DNA of 64,000 nt from Gigaspora rosea (lineage: Eukaryota; Glomeromycota; Glomeromycetes; Diversisporales; Gigasporaceae). The notes under the pieces were generated by a model. It did no database searches. It saw only the letters and a program-made list of their open reading frames with translations, and was not told the origin of the DNA. The stretch covers positions 45,767-109,766 of the forward strand of contig QKWP01001141.1 in assembly GCA_003550325.1 (NCBI GenBank). The letters are read 5' to 3'. How positions within the stretch are numbered: the stretch's first letter is position 1; each line of letters opens with the position of its first letter. Made by a program: the position numbers and the translations under genes. Below are positions 35,090 to 47,469 of the stretch, in pieces.

Positions 35090-36028
35090 CTTAATTGTTT
35101 CTATAAACCAAATCAAATTGAAATTTAAGCTAAGTTCAAGTTTAATTCAAATTTTGAACTAAACCTAAACTTATTTTAAAAATATAATTTAGTTTGAGTT
35201 TAATGTTGAACTTTTTAATTTCAAGTATGATTCAAAAGTTTATGAACTTGTTCAAGTTCAATACTGTATTATTATATTAATTTATTAAAAAATAATTTAA
35301 AAATTTAAATTTATATTATTATACGTATAATTTTTTAATTATTATATATAAAAATTAAAATTTTGCATCAGAAAATTTTTTGAACTGATAAATATCGATT
35401 ATTATCTGGAGTTACTAATCGATTAGCAACACTCCATTTGGGTTGGCAATGGATATAGTTCATTGAAAAAATTGCTAACCAATGGAGCCAATGGAGTTAG
35501 TTATTAATTATTACTAAATCCTATATTATAAGCCCATTGGCTCCATTCGCAAATTATTCACAATTGAGCAATGGAGTGATGCCAATGGAGTTGTTCTCCA
35601 TTCACCCCAATGGATAAATGTTCCAACCCTGCCACACCCCCATTGATGACGTAGAAATCAATAATTAATTTTTCCATCTATATCAATTTCTATCTATATC
35701 AATTTCTATCACAGGGGTGTTACCAATCGATATCTATATAAATATTGATTTCTATCAATATTACTATAATATTAGAGTTAGATATTAATAAAGAATTTAT
35801 TGGTAATAATTATTTATTAGTCACTAAACAATTAGTTAGCATTATCGATTACTATCAATATAAATCCTTGATAATTATAAATACTATCATTGGATATTGA
35901 TAAATGATGATAATTATTTATTGTTAGTATTATTATTTATTTTTGATAGGAGTACTTAATAATAATAAATACTTATTACTAATTGTTATTGATTAAATTT
36001 ATTAATAATAATTAATTAGTTGTTGACT
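35090..36028. other. AT-rich region between ABCG D and the LINE
   Basis: No gene seen. At 35100-35260 AAGTTCAAGTTT-like motifs recur in both orientations. At 35420-35620 CAATGGAG units are repeated in both orientations, which looks like a decayed palindromic element. Near 35670-35710 a 15-bp motif with TATATCAATTTCTATC is tandemly repeated. Confidence 0.45.
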
Positions 36029-36044
36029 ATTATTATTTATTAGT
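36029..36044. repeat. Target-site duplication of the LINE, 5' copy
   Basis: ATTATTATTTATTAGT is repeated exactly at 43783-43798, directly after the LINE's A-tail. Confidence 0.85.
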
Positions 36045-36323
36045 AAAAGCTGAGACCGGAAAACTCTCCTGTACATCATCAAAAATCGGAAATAAACAAA
36101 CAGTAGAGATAAACAACAAAACTTGTATTACAAGCCTAACTGTTACAGCGATATTTGGGCCTTGCCCACTTTACACAATATAAACTCTAACTATATTAAG
36201 GAAAAGGAATTACTCTGCAGCCTTCGCAATACCAACTTCCTTCAAAAACCTGTTGCTGACTATGTCGGCAACAACACCATTATATGAACCTGTCAATGAC
36301 GACACAAAAAAAACCGGATACCA

Positions 36324-38515
36324 ATGGAAACCGATATAGAAGATTACCAATACTCCAACGAACAACCTAACAAAAGAAATCATAACCATCATACCGCCCG
36401 CCCGATAAAAACTTCCAATAACCTATATGCGCCTTTACTCTCAGACCCATCACTCGAAAAAATCCACTCAGAAAATAGCAATCCCAGTTTACCCCTGTCA
36501 ACTCCAGAAATAACGTCACAGGACGATCACTCATCAAAACAACTCACTTTAGTCAAGCCCCCAACCCAGAACCCGATCCCATCACCCCAATTTGTACTCC
36601 AACAAAATATTCCCATGCAGAATGATTCCAGCACCTCAAAACAACAGTAAAACACCCCACTTTAGTCAAACCCCCGACCCAGGACCCAATCCCATCATCC
36701 CAAATTGTATCCCAACAAAATACTCCCACGTAGAATGAATCTGGCACCTCCAATACTATGGAAATCGACTCAGATCGGGACCCGACCTCGAAAAGAACAC
36801 CTCATCGACCGGAACTATTACAGAATCCAAAGATATCCCAAAAACCTATAGTCAAGCACTCACAGGACCGGGCACCTCTACCACCACCCGATGCACCCAA
36901 CATCCCAACCTCATTAGAACTATCAAAACTTGGACCGAATCGATCTGGCTTACTTTATCCGATATGAAGACAGACCTCTTCGATCAAAACCTTTGGACCA
37001 AAGACAAGATTATCGAGGCCTTTGCAACGCCCCCACTTCTTGAACAACTTATTAAACATAAACTGCAAACCAAACCAACCCTAAAAATCATCCCTCCTGC
37101 CATAGAAGCCAAATTATTCCACAAAGACAGGGCCTTTTTCCGGACCTTTACCAGGCGACATGACACCCGTCCCCCACATCAATGGCAATTCGTCACCCTG
37201 CTGAATAATGCTACAGAAAAATTCAGAAAACAAAATGAAGCTTACGTCATTAACAAAATCAACTGAGACCAAATCTTTAACCTACTCAAAAAGAAACTAG
37301 CAATTGACTTCTGGACAAACGAGAAATTCACCAACTTAGACCCATATGAAATTGCCCATTAAACACTATATCTAGCGGGCTTAGCAAAAATCAAAATCTG
37401 ACTAGAATTAGAAGCCTTACGAAAATTAATAGCCAACATCAAAACGAATTTGCTACAAAAATTGCCAGACACACCTGACGGGATAGACAAACAACTCAAA
37501 GATGCTCTACCTTTCTCACTTCCACTTGAAGACCGTAGACAAATTCGAGCTGTCGCTATTACCTTACACCAAGCCTTCACCTTCGACCTCCTCCCTGAAA
37601 CATACATCACTGATAACAGGACTTCCTAACTAGCACACCTAGCCGACCTGAATGAAGCAACCAAAAACATCTTCCCAATTACTATACAAGACGAACTAAA
37701 GAAGTTAGGACAACACAAACGGAGTCTTCAGGAGTACTACATTTTTAGTCGTATACCCTCTACATATTTCGCCCTACCGCCGAAAAAACCTCCCTTACCA
37801 CTAACCCCCCAAGACCTCACCCCTCAATTACAAAGGCTATTCCCTTTCTACTCTACCAGTAGTGACCACTTCCGAGAAAATGTTAGATGCCTAAAGGCGG
37901 TATACACTTTCCATACCCTGCCTAATGACTACTTAATTAGCAAAAAAAGACTACCGGCGAACCCGGAACAACTTGGCCTAAAGGAATTCTCCTATCCTAT
38001 CAATAACATGGAAACATTACTAAACTTCTTCCAAATACTTCCTAAATTCTATGTGAGACCAGACCCTCTTCCAAAAGCCTACGTCTCTTTTAATTACTCT
38101 GAAAAACCGGATCTCCCACCTGACCCAACCCAAGTGACAAAAGTAAACTTGACACTACCTATTAAAACACCGAAAAAGCTAACAATCGCTACACAAGCCT
38201 TGAGACAACACTACTTCTTCCAATCGATCCCCAGTGAATAGGTCGAAATACCTCCTCCGGAGGTCTCCTCAGATGACCTTCCCAAACTACCATTCAACAA
38301 TGACCAAATTAACAAACACATAAAAGAAAGGGTCCCTTACCCTTCCCTAACTTTTCCTATTACTAAGCAATCCGATGTCCCAAAGGCAATTGAACTCCTG
38401 AGAGAGTTCTTTACTTTTGATTTCCTCCCTGACCTACTATTCAACGTCCCCACTTTAACTCCTCCAAGTTGGAACCTCTTTGAAAAGCACCCCCACCAAC
38501 AGAAGACATCGACAT
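36324..38515 (+). pseudogene. LINE ORF1-like region, interrupted
   Basis: The first part (36324-36650) is rich in Pro, Ser and Gln. A unit of about 114 bp with ACTTTAGTCAA is tandemly duplicated (from about 36542 and 36656), which would be in frame (38 codons). From 36964 one frame continues to about 38515 but contains stops near 37264, 37360, 37398, 37627 and 38239. The protein has repeated motifs such as FTFDLLP and FTFDFLP. I see no zinc knuckle or RRM. The assignment rests on position before ORF2. Confidence 0.6.
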
Positions 38516-38556
38516 GACTCCATCAGAGTCAAACGAGAACAACTCTACCCTTATCA

Positions 38557-41500
38557 ATGAGTGATCAACTAACACCACAACCTCAGAACACTCTCACCCA
38601 TTTACAAATACCAACACCAAACCAAAACGACTTAAATAACTTAAAAGAAAAAATAAACATAGCCACCCATAACATTAGAGGAATTAATAATCTTACTAAA
38701 CTTCATCTCTGGATAGACTTCTGCTTACAAGAAAAACTATATATCGTTAGTCTTACGAAAACCAAATTAAAAGACAACCCCAACGCTACTACCAACCCAC
38801 ACTACAAAATCTTCACCTCCAACTACTATCCCGCTTTAACACAAAGTAGAGAAACCAGTTTGGGCACGGCAATACTCGTCCATAATACTATACAACCTTA
38901 TATACATGACATAAATACCCTCCCGGGTACAGCCATATACATCGACTTCTTCTTCCCCGGCAATAAAACTCGGATTATATCAATATACCTACCTTCCAAT
39001 AACAACGAACTGTCCACTCGTACACAAAAACAAGTATCGCTTTGGACCGTGGAAGCTAAAAAGAGAAACTGGCATATTCTTCCTTTGGGAGGCTTCAACG
39101 CCAACCCTGACACCCACAAAAAGAATAAGCTACCGCTCTTCTCCGATCTGTTTTCAAATAACCTTACTAGTCTGTTAAACTTTCACAAAATTTTAGAACC
39201 AACCTGGCAAGGTCAAGGCCTCAACTCCCAAATCGACGATATCTGAACCTCATCCCGAATCTTTTTAGATTTCAACCCTCCACAATTGACTGACCCAACA
39301 GGCATATCCGATAGCGACCATAAAATATTGACCACGACCTGGTACACAAACTTCACCCCAACAGTACCTCGAAACAAAAAGAAGAAACGAAAAACCTTCT
39401 GCTATAAAAAGGCAACGACCAAAGACTGGGAGAATTTCCGTAACAAGACATCTACTCTACTAAGAAACGCCAATTTCACACCCAACATAACCAATCCCGA
39501 TCAATTAAACAAAAGCAGGAATTGTGGTCAAATGCAATTCAAAAGCGGCGAATCGTCACATCCCCAAGACCATTATTACTACAAAAACCTTCTACTCTCT
39601 CTCCCTAAAGGCTACAAAACTACATAACACATTAAAACACATAAACAAATGCATTCATTCCACTGCAACCTTTGCCAAACCTAATCTCCCCCCAGATGCA
39701 CTACTTCACTTTCGACCATTAACAAACATCTGACTAAGGCCTTACAATTGGCACAACTTCCTCCTTTCTCCCTAACTTCCTTAGCTTTATCCGCCTCACC
39801 CTTCAACTCCCAAGACACCTACTACGCAGCAACTCTCAAACACATTAAAGAAATTAAATCAACTATATGGAAAAGTAGAAATGCCGAAGTATACCTACAA
39901 CAATCAGAAAAAATCAAATTCTACACCAACCGTCGCTATAATGATTTTAAAGATAATACTAGTAGAATGATAAATAGTATTCTAAAAAAAGGGAAAGATC
40001 ATATCAGTTTTGACAAAATTGTTACTCCGGACTCAGTAATTACGGACCCATCAGAAATAAAAAACACTACACAAACACATTTCAAGAACTGGACGAAACA
40101 TAACCCGATGAACGAAGAATACTGGGAAGAATGAAAACTCCATTACGCACCAAAAAAAGAAATCCACCTAATAATATATGAAAACCTATTACTACCGTTC
40201 ACAATAAAGAAACTCAACAACGTCATCACAAAAGCGCCAGAACATAAAGCCACTGGACCAAATGGCATATCAAATGAATTACTCAAGCACCTCCCACCTT
40301 CCGCCTTAGAACAACTACTAAAAATCTTCAACGCATGTATACGGTTAGAGGAAGTCCCACAAGCTTAGCTAATGTCTAACATTTGGGCCATACCAAAGAA
40401 AGCACACTACAATTTCGATCTTAAATCCACTCGACCTATAACCCTAATCGATCACTCAAGAAAGATATTCACAAAACTCCTCACCAACAAACTTTTCGAC
40501 ACACTTTCGCGATACCAGGTTCTCTCGCCACTGAACTATACATCTCTACCCTTCCAGTGTACCATCCAACCAATCACTCACCTTTCTTCAATTATTGACA
40601 CTGCTACTACTCAAAAACAAGAACTTTGGCTCCTACTACAGGACATGTCAAAAGCCTTTGACTCAATCCATATTCCTACTCTTAAAAAAGCCATGGAAAG
40701 GATCAAGCTACCCACACCCTTTATAAATCTACTAACCTTTACACTTTCTAACCGCTCCAACCAAGTACTAACTAGCCTTGGTCATACTAACCCCTATGCC
40801 GTAGAGGACGGGATAAACCAAGGGGAAACGATCTCTCCAATCCTCTGGATCATTTACTATAACCCACTCATAACCCGCATCTCTACCGAACATACCGGAT
40901 TCAAACGAACCCTCACTACAACTACCCAATCTAAAGAAATATACGCATCCATAATGGCCTACATGGACGACTCCATCTGGATCGCCCCAGACAAAACAGC
41001 CCTAGAAAACATTCTCACCACCACTAACTCCTTTTATAAGCTAACAAGCATAACCGTCAACCCCTCGAAATCGATCCTAACGACGAATTCCAAATCAAAC
41101 GATAAAACAATAACATTTAACAACCAACCTATCTCAGCAATTCCTAACTCAAAACCGTTCAAATATCTCGGCGCATAGTTTTCACTCAATCCCAACCCTT
41201 CTTCATCTCAAAAAATCATCATGGCAGAATTCAAACAATGTATTGAAATGATGAAAAGAGCAATCATCACAGAAAAACAAGCTATCTACCTAATCAACAA
41301 CGTACTGACCCCAAGACTCGAATATAGATTATACAGTTCCTTTCTTACCCCTAACAAACTAACCATCCTGACCAACTGCAGCACAAACCTGGTCAAATCT
41401 AAAGCAAAGCTATCAAGAGGAGTACCCAACTCCTTCCTCTTCCACCCGAACATCTACGGCCTAAAAAACATTTCTATACATCAACCAACCATACTAGCGA

Positions 41501-43631
41501 AGAACCTTCTAAAAAATATTAATCACCCCCAATTTGAGAACTCTTTCCTCAAAATCATACTACAGGATCTACAGGACTCGACTAAAACACACTCACATAT
41601 CTTTCACGAGACACCACTCTTCCCTAGAAACCAACTCTATACACATACCGCTCAATCAATCCTGGCAATTCACACCACCGATATTCAATTTATCCGCAAT
41701 ATTACAACCGACTGGCCAAAACCATTACCGAGGAATGGCACATCAATCAACGATATAATAATACATTACACGAAATCCCACCATTTGAAAGAAAAGTTGA
41801 ACCACTATGACATCAGATATATTGAACAATTTCTAAACTTCAACAACACAGAACTTCTTAACTAGCAGAATTTCCATCACAACATTGGAAAAATACCACC
41901 AGGAAGAACCCCTCAGTGGTTCACCGAAATCCAAGATCTCATCTCAAACAACTCTAATCCCACAACACAATACATAAACCTGAACCCCTTCACCCTAACA
42001 AAATGGGGACCAGGAAAAACCCCATGGGTAATTACTTCTAACCTAACAATTGGAAAAATTAGCTGTACTACAAATCAATCCGTCCATATTCATCACTACA
42101 CAAAAAGCAATAACAATATGGCAACCCCTTGCCCAGGTTGCGAATTAAAGGACCCAATCCTCAAAAAGAAAAACTGTTACTTCACGCGTAACCAAAACTT
42201 TGTATACACAATACGAGTATCCTCTTGTAAAATAATACACACAGATCTCAATGATATAAAATCAGCACTCACCACCAAACCCACCCAGGACCCGTTCCAA
42301 AACCCTAACGATACCCACAAACACATCAGCCACAACATAACGAAACACACATGCCCACTTACTGCTTTTTCAGACTTCCCAATGGAAACATGAGAAAAAT
42401 TAACTAAACTTCACAACAAATCCCAGCGAGCAGAAATCTATATCTTTACCATAGCGCACGATAAGGATACCAATCAACCACTAGCAATATGCTCATTCTG
42501 AGATTCATTGACCACCTGGGGCTGCGCAAACAAACACTGGCCTAGTACCGAAAACGCAGCACTTACTCTATTTGCCTTTATATCTACAAGTTTCTTTCCC
42601 GGAACCAACATCTCAGTCTCTTCCAACAACCGTAAATTCATAACCCTAATAGAACAGGCATATAACAATCCACCCTACCGGCTCCTATCCCTAGAAAAAA
42701 ACCAATATGCTCTAACGCTAATTACCATCAGAGCAATCGTCTCGAATTTAAAACTAGAATTCCAATTCGATCGAGACTTATCCCGTCCTCAGAAAATAGA
42801 CAACTTCTTAAAATTGGACATTACTCCCCAATATTACCTTCACAATAAATACATTCCTACCCTCTACGACATACCGTGCACCTCAACCTCAAAATAACTC
42901 TAAAAGACACCATGAGTCTTAATAATCACGCACAATGGATAAACCAAAACAGAATTAGATACTGGGTTCACAACTACCCAGACATTCAAATTCGAGCTAC
43001 TCTATCATACCTATTTTTCGAAGAAAGACCATTATCATTATCTACTAACCCAGCTTTCTCTCAACTAAAGAATTTTAAAGTTAAATTACTAGCTAACGAA
43101 CTCCCTACATTCGAAACACTTCACTATCAAAACCCAACAAAACATCAAAACTTCAAATGCCCACAATGCCGCTCTGCTCCAGAAACAATTGCACATCTAA
43201 TTTCTTGCCTCTCTAACTCTTCCACTCTAACCTCACTCCTTAAAGATATTATCAAAACCTTGGCCACCGAACTCGAACTAAATCTATACCAACCAACAGA
43301 CTTCATTGCCGCCTTCAAAAACCTCCATGTGAATAGAAACCTACCTCTTGGATTCATCACAACTGCCACCCTGGCACCATTCATAAGACGTCAAGACAGA
43401 CTCAAATACGCACCTGCCTTACACCACCTAATAACAAAAATGATCTACCACGAAATTTGGCTGCCCTCTAGGCAATACAGACATGATGTAACAATTCTTC
43501 CAATGCCCCCTCCCCTAGATAGACAACTCTACTTCCATAACGAGACTAGCATACCCCACATACCCATTAACAATTACATAGACAAATACATCGCCCGTGG
43601 GCAATCTTTCTTATATTCTTTCAAAGACTGA
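38557..43631 (+). pseudogene. LINE ORF2: endonuclease, reverse transcriptase, RNase H remnant
   Basis: APE endonuclease at 38640-39320: NIATHNIRG, LGGFNANP, GLNSQIDDI and SDSDHK. The catalytic Glu motif reads LTKTK and the GDFN motif reads GGFN, so two catalytic residues appear lost. Reverse transcriptase at about 40140-41200: KATGPNGISNELLK, SNIWAIPKK, QDMSKAFDS, DGINQGE and YMDD at 40960-40971, then FKYLGA. An RNase H-like stretch at 42420-42780 lacks the usual acidic residues. A C-terminal CPQC...ETIAHLISC zinc knuckle starts at 43158. Stops occur near 39244, 40132, 40366, 41176, 41863, 42394 and 42499. The frame shifts around 39525, 39740 and 42890. Confidence 0.85.
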
Positions 43632-43782
43632 GGTCTAGCGATCTTAGCATAGCTTAGATCGAGAGTAAATCAGCTCTTATCCCTATTTCCCTAAAATTCT
43701 CTTTTGATATATACGATGTATAATTCTATAAATTGAATTAATAAAGAATTAGAGGATAGACCTCGTTGTATAAAAAAAAAAA

Positions 43783-43798
43783 ATTATTATTTATTAGT
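43783..43798. repeat. Target-site duplication of the LINE, 3' copy
   Basis: Identical to 36029-36044. The perfect match argues for a fairly recent insertion. Confidence 0.85.
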
Positions 43799-43965
43799 TT
43801 AAAAATTTTTTTTGATAACTAAATAAATAGATTTGAGTTTAGAAAAGTATTATATATTTAATTTTTGTTATTTAACTTTTTTTTTGTACAAAAATTATGT
43901 ATAAGGTAAAAAGTGGTAATTTGGCAGATAGAAATAACTTGACAAATTGGGATTTCTACTAAATA

Positions 43966-44160
43966 CAAGTCACTCTCGTTATAGTGAACTCTTGATATAG
44001 TGAAAACCTCGATATAATGAAGTTTAGCTCAAAACCAGTTCATATAAAATTCTCTCGATATAGTAAAATTACTAATAGAACTCTCAATATAATAAATTTT
44101 TTAAAATTTTTTATTAATAGAACGGATCATTTCACTATAGCAAGAGTAATTTATATCTTG
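43966..44160. mobile_element. pogo-like MITE (CAAGTCACTCTC family), copy 1
   Basis: Begins CAAGTCACTCTCGTTATAG after TA; the right end inverted carries ACTCTTGCTATAGTGAA. Interior motifs TATAGTGAA and CTCGATATA repeat. A closely similar copy is at 58784-58957. Confidence 0.7.
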
Positions 44161-44168
44161 TGGTCTAA

Positions 44169-45167
44169 TAATAAAAATCAAATAATTTTTATACTATTTA
44201 CTTTGTTTTAATAAAATAAATTGAATAATACAAAGCTTATCTAATTCTAATTACTGCATCAGCCAAGTTTATACTTTGTTAAAATTTTTATCAAGAATCA
44301 TTTTTGTATAGTGGTTACCACAAAAAGCTATTAACTTTTAACTATAAAATTTTTTAAACTTTTATAATTTTTTTAAAATAAAATAAAAAAAAGTTTTTGT
44401 ATATTTAATATCTTTTTAATTAAACTATTAAATCTACAAAAAAATTTTTAGTATCTTTTATTTTAAGAAATTTTATCAATTTAAAGTTATATATAGTTAA
44501 AAATTTGGTATTTATATATAAAAAAATATAACAAATTTTAAATTTATTAACAAATTTTAAAATTTATTAATAAAATTTAAATTTATATTAAATTTTTTTG
44601 CATTTTATTGGTTAATCATGTTAACACTGTAGCTAAAAATTGGCGCCTATATATAAATTTGTTGGCTTTAGATAGTAGCTATTATATAGTATATTATCAA
44701 TAATATATAAATTATATGTAATTTAGTAATTAAAATTAAATGATTTTTATACTATTTGATTTATTTTATCAAAAATAAATTAAATAGTATAAAACTATTT
44801 TATTCTAATTACTAAATTATATAAGATATTATTAATTGAGAGTTATTATTCACACTATATGATATATTACTACCTTTAATCAACCAATCAGGATGCAGAA
44901 TCAGGTGTAATATAAAATTAAAACAACCCAATTTTTTTTTAAAATCAAAAATTTTTGACTATGAAACTATACTTTTTTTAACAAAAAAAATCCTTGTGAA
45001 ATTTTAAATTAGAAGAACTTATAATATTGCATTTACTAAACCAGAACCTAAACAATTTATATAAACTTATATTTGGATATTAATAGTAATTTTTTTGTTA
45101 GCACTTTTATATTGGTATATATAATTTATATTTTAAATACTAAATAAACATTTTGGTTTTTTTTTTG
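44169..45167. other. AT-rich region with a palindrome and a truncated element
   Basis: No gene. A palindrome at about 44709-44828 pairs AATTTAGTAATTAAAATT with its complement. At 44880-45030 ATCAGGTGTAA and AACAAAAAAAATCCTTG resemble the left half of the elements at 22548-22913 and 56763-57061, apparently without a right half. Confidence 0.5.
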
Positions 45168-45168
45168 N

Positions 45169-47227
45169 TATTATTCCCGGTATAATTCCGTGTTATGAAA
45201 ACAAAAAGAAAAAAAAACGAGAAAAAAAAAATACTTATCCTGCTCAAGTTCAGCTTCGTCCCAAAGAAAACCTGAATCTACAAGAAAAAAGAATCAGCGC
45301 TTACCATAAGACTGAGTTCCAGAATCCTATTAAGTCTAAGGACTTACAAAAAGAAGAGAAAAAAAAAGGATATTCCTCTATTTCCAGTACAATATCAACC
45401 CACAAGACATCAGAAAACGATGGTTTTAACGAAACACCAACTAATAGTGATTCAGCGAAACACCAACTAATGGTGATACAGTAACAGCTGCAAAAAACCA
45501 AGCAATGAACTAATGACGACCAAGCAACACGAACCATTAATTAAAACTCCAATAACAACAACTCCTGCGACGAGAAATAGTGAAGAAGCGTTAGAAATAT
45601 AGGGAAAAAAACACCATAACGACACAAATGATAAATTACACCAACCCAAACGACGACGGCGACTCCAATAGCATGATCAATGACGAAATCTCACCAAAGA
45701 AAAGTTAGTAAAACGGTAATACAAACTTAAACGTTAATTATTATAGAGAACAAAAACTTACCTTACGACTCCAACTGTGAAATCATAACATGGAAGAAAG
45801 AATGGTTAGTGAATATATACATAGAAAAAAAAAGGCAACACACAAAGACTTAAAAAATTACCTGCTGCCCTATTTCGCATTTCAAAAAAGTCGAATCTAC
45901 AAACTTACCCAGCATCCAATTTCGCGTTTCAAGAAAGCCCGAACCTTACAAACAAAGAAGGGTGTTACATATGGGCGTATTTGTAAAATTCATAAGTAGG
46001 GCTTATTTTTTGTAAAACTTTAAGGCTGAATAACGTTTGATCTACTTGTCCGTTTTGAACAATTTTACTACCAAAATGTTCGTCTCCTTGATACGATTCC
46101 AACGAGCCCAAAATCATTAAAATCGAATCACAGGATCGTGAGATAATGTGCTGTCAATAGTGACGCACCTAGGGGGTGAGAAAAATGGGTTAGACATAAG
46201 TCTAACCCATTTATCACACCCCCTAGGTGCGTCACTATTGACAGCACATTATCTCACGATCCTGTGATTCGATTTTAATGATTTTGGGCTCGTTGGAATC
46301 GTATCAAGGAGACGAACATTTTGGTAGTAAAATTGTTCAAAACGGACAAGTAGATCAAACGTTATTCAGCCTTAAAGTTTTACAAAAAATAAGCCCTACT
46401 TATGAATTTTACAAATACGCCCATATGTAACACCCTTCTTTGTTTGTAAGGTTCGGGCTTTCTTGAAACGCGAAATTGGATGCTGGGTAAGTTTGTAGAT
46501 TCGACTTTTTTGAAATGCGAAATAGGGCAGCAGGTAATTTTTTAAGTCTTTGTGTGTTGCCTTTTTTTTTCTATGTATATATTCACTAACCATTCTTTCT
46601 TCCATGTTATGATTTCACAGTTGGAGTCGTAAGGTAAGTTTTTGTTCTCTATAATAATTAACGTTTAAGTTTGTATTACCGTTTTACTAACTTTTCTTTG
46701 GTGAGATTTCGTCATTGATCATGCTATTGGAGTCGCCGTCGTCGTTTGGGTTGGTGTAATTTATCATTTGTGTCGTTATGGTGTTTTTTTCCCTATATTT
46801 CTAACGCTTCTTCACTATTTCTCGTCGCAGGAGTTGTTGTTATTGGAGTTTTAATTAATGGTTCGTGTTGCTTGGTCGTCATTAGTTCATTGCTTGGTTT
46901 TTTGCAGCTGTTACTGTATCACCATTAGTTGGTGTTTCGCTGAATCACTATTAGTTGGTGTTTCGTTAAAACCATCGTTTTCTGATGTCTTGTGGGTTGA
47001 TATTGTACTGGAAATAGAGGAATATCCTTTTTTTTTCTCTTCTTTTTGTAAGTCCTTAGACTTAATAGGATTCTGGAACTCAGTCTTATGGTAAGCGCTG
47101 ATTCTTTTTTCTTGTAGATTCAGGTTTTCTTTGGGACGAAGCTGAACTTGAGCAGGATAAGTATTTTTTTTTTCTCGTTTTTTTTTTCTTTTTGTTTTCA
47201 TAACACAGAATTATACCAGGAATAGTA
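45169..47227. repeat. Near-perfect 2-kb palindrome
   Basis: Arms 45169-46197 and 46198-47227 are inverted copies with almost no spacer; the centre reads GGGTTAGACATAAGTCTAACCC. Mismatches are seen only near the centre (GTGAGAAAAATGGG against GTGTGATAAATGGG) and at the outer end, plus a one-base length difference in a homopolymer. An N at 45168 abuts the left end. The motif CAAAATGTTCGTCTCC..ACAGGATC links it to the palindrome at 8507-8937. Short open frames are mirrored in both arms and show no known domain. It could be a large fold-back transposon or in part an assembly product. Confidence 0.85.
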
Positions 47228-47237
47228 GAGCTTTAGG

Positions 47238-47400
47238 CTTGGTGGATTTCAGAAACTGTCTTACGGCAAGCACTGGGGAATAGAATCTTGACTTTGTGGG
47301 TTCCGGAACTGTTTTGCGGCAAATACTGGAGAATAATCTTGAACTTGGTGGGCTTCAGGAACTGTCTTGTGCAAGAATTGGCGAATAGAAACTTGGACTT
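47238..47400. repeat. Degenerate minisatellite, about three units of 52 bp
   Basis: Units contain GGTGGATTTCAGAAACTGTC, GTGGGTTCCGGAACTGTTTT and GGTGGGCTTCAGGAACTGTC, each followed by a GCAAG-ACTGG-GAATA-like part. A further relative, GGATTCTGGAACTCAGTC, lies inside the palindrome at about 47070. Function unknown. Confidence 0.6.
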
Positions 47401-47469
47401 GGCGGAGTGAGCTTTTGATGTTTGTTTATTCTTTGGTAATTTTTGAATAGGCTTCTCACATCGCATAAT

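Larger units (their letters stand above)
36045..43782 (+). mobile_element. Nearly full-length LINE with APE, RT and RNase H regions
   Basis: A 7.7-kb non-LTR retrotransposon ends in an A-tail (43772-43782) and is flanked by a perfect 16-bp target duplication. Order: about 280 nt of leader, an ORF1-like region (36324-38515), ORF2 with endonuclease, reverse transcriptase, RNase H remnant and zinc knuckle (38557-43631), then about 150 nt of 3' UTR. The plus strand is A- and C-rich and poor in G, unlike the AT-rich host sequence. The domain order fits APE-type LINEs with RNase H, such as the I and Tad groups. It is not autonomous in its present state. Confidence 0.9.

Noticed and set aside
36045-43782. 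Stop-codon reassignment as an explanation for the LINE's stops
   Set aside because: TGA, TAG and TAA all interrupt it, frames also shift, and the ABCG genes use ordinary stops; decay explains it better.
45301-45649. Open frames of 60-78 residues in the arms of the 2-kb palindrome, mirrored at 46746-47094
   Set aside because: They are identical because the arms are identical, have no recognisable domain, and their composition follows the T-rich DNA.
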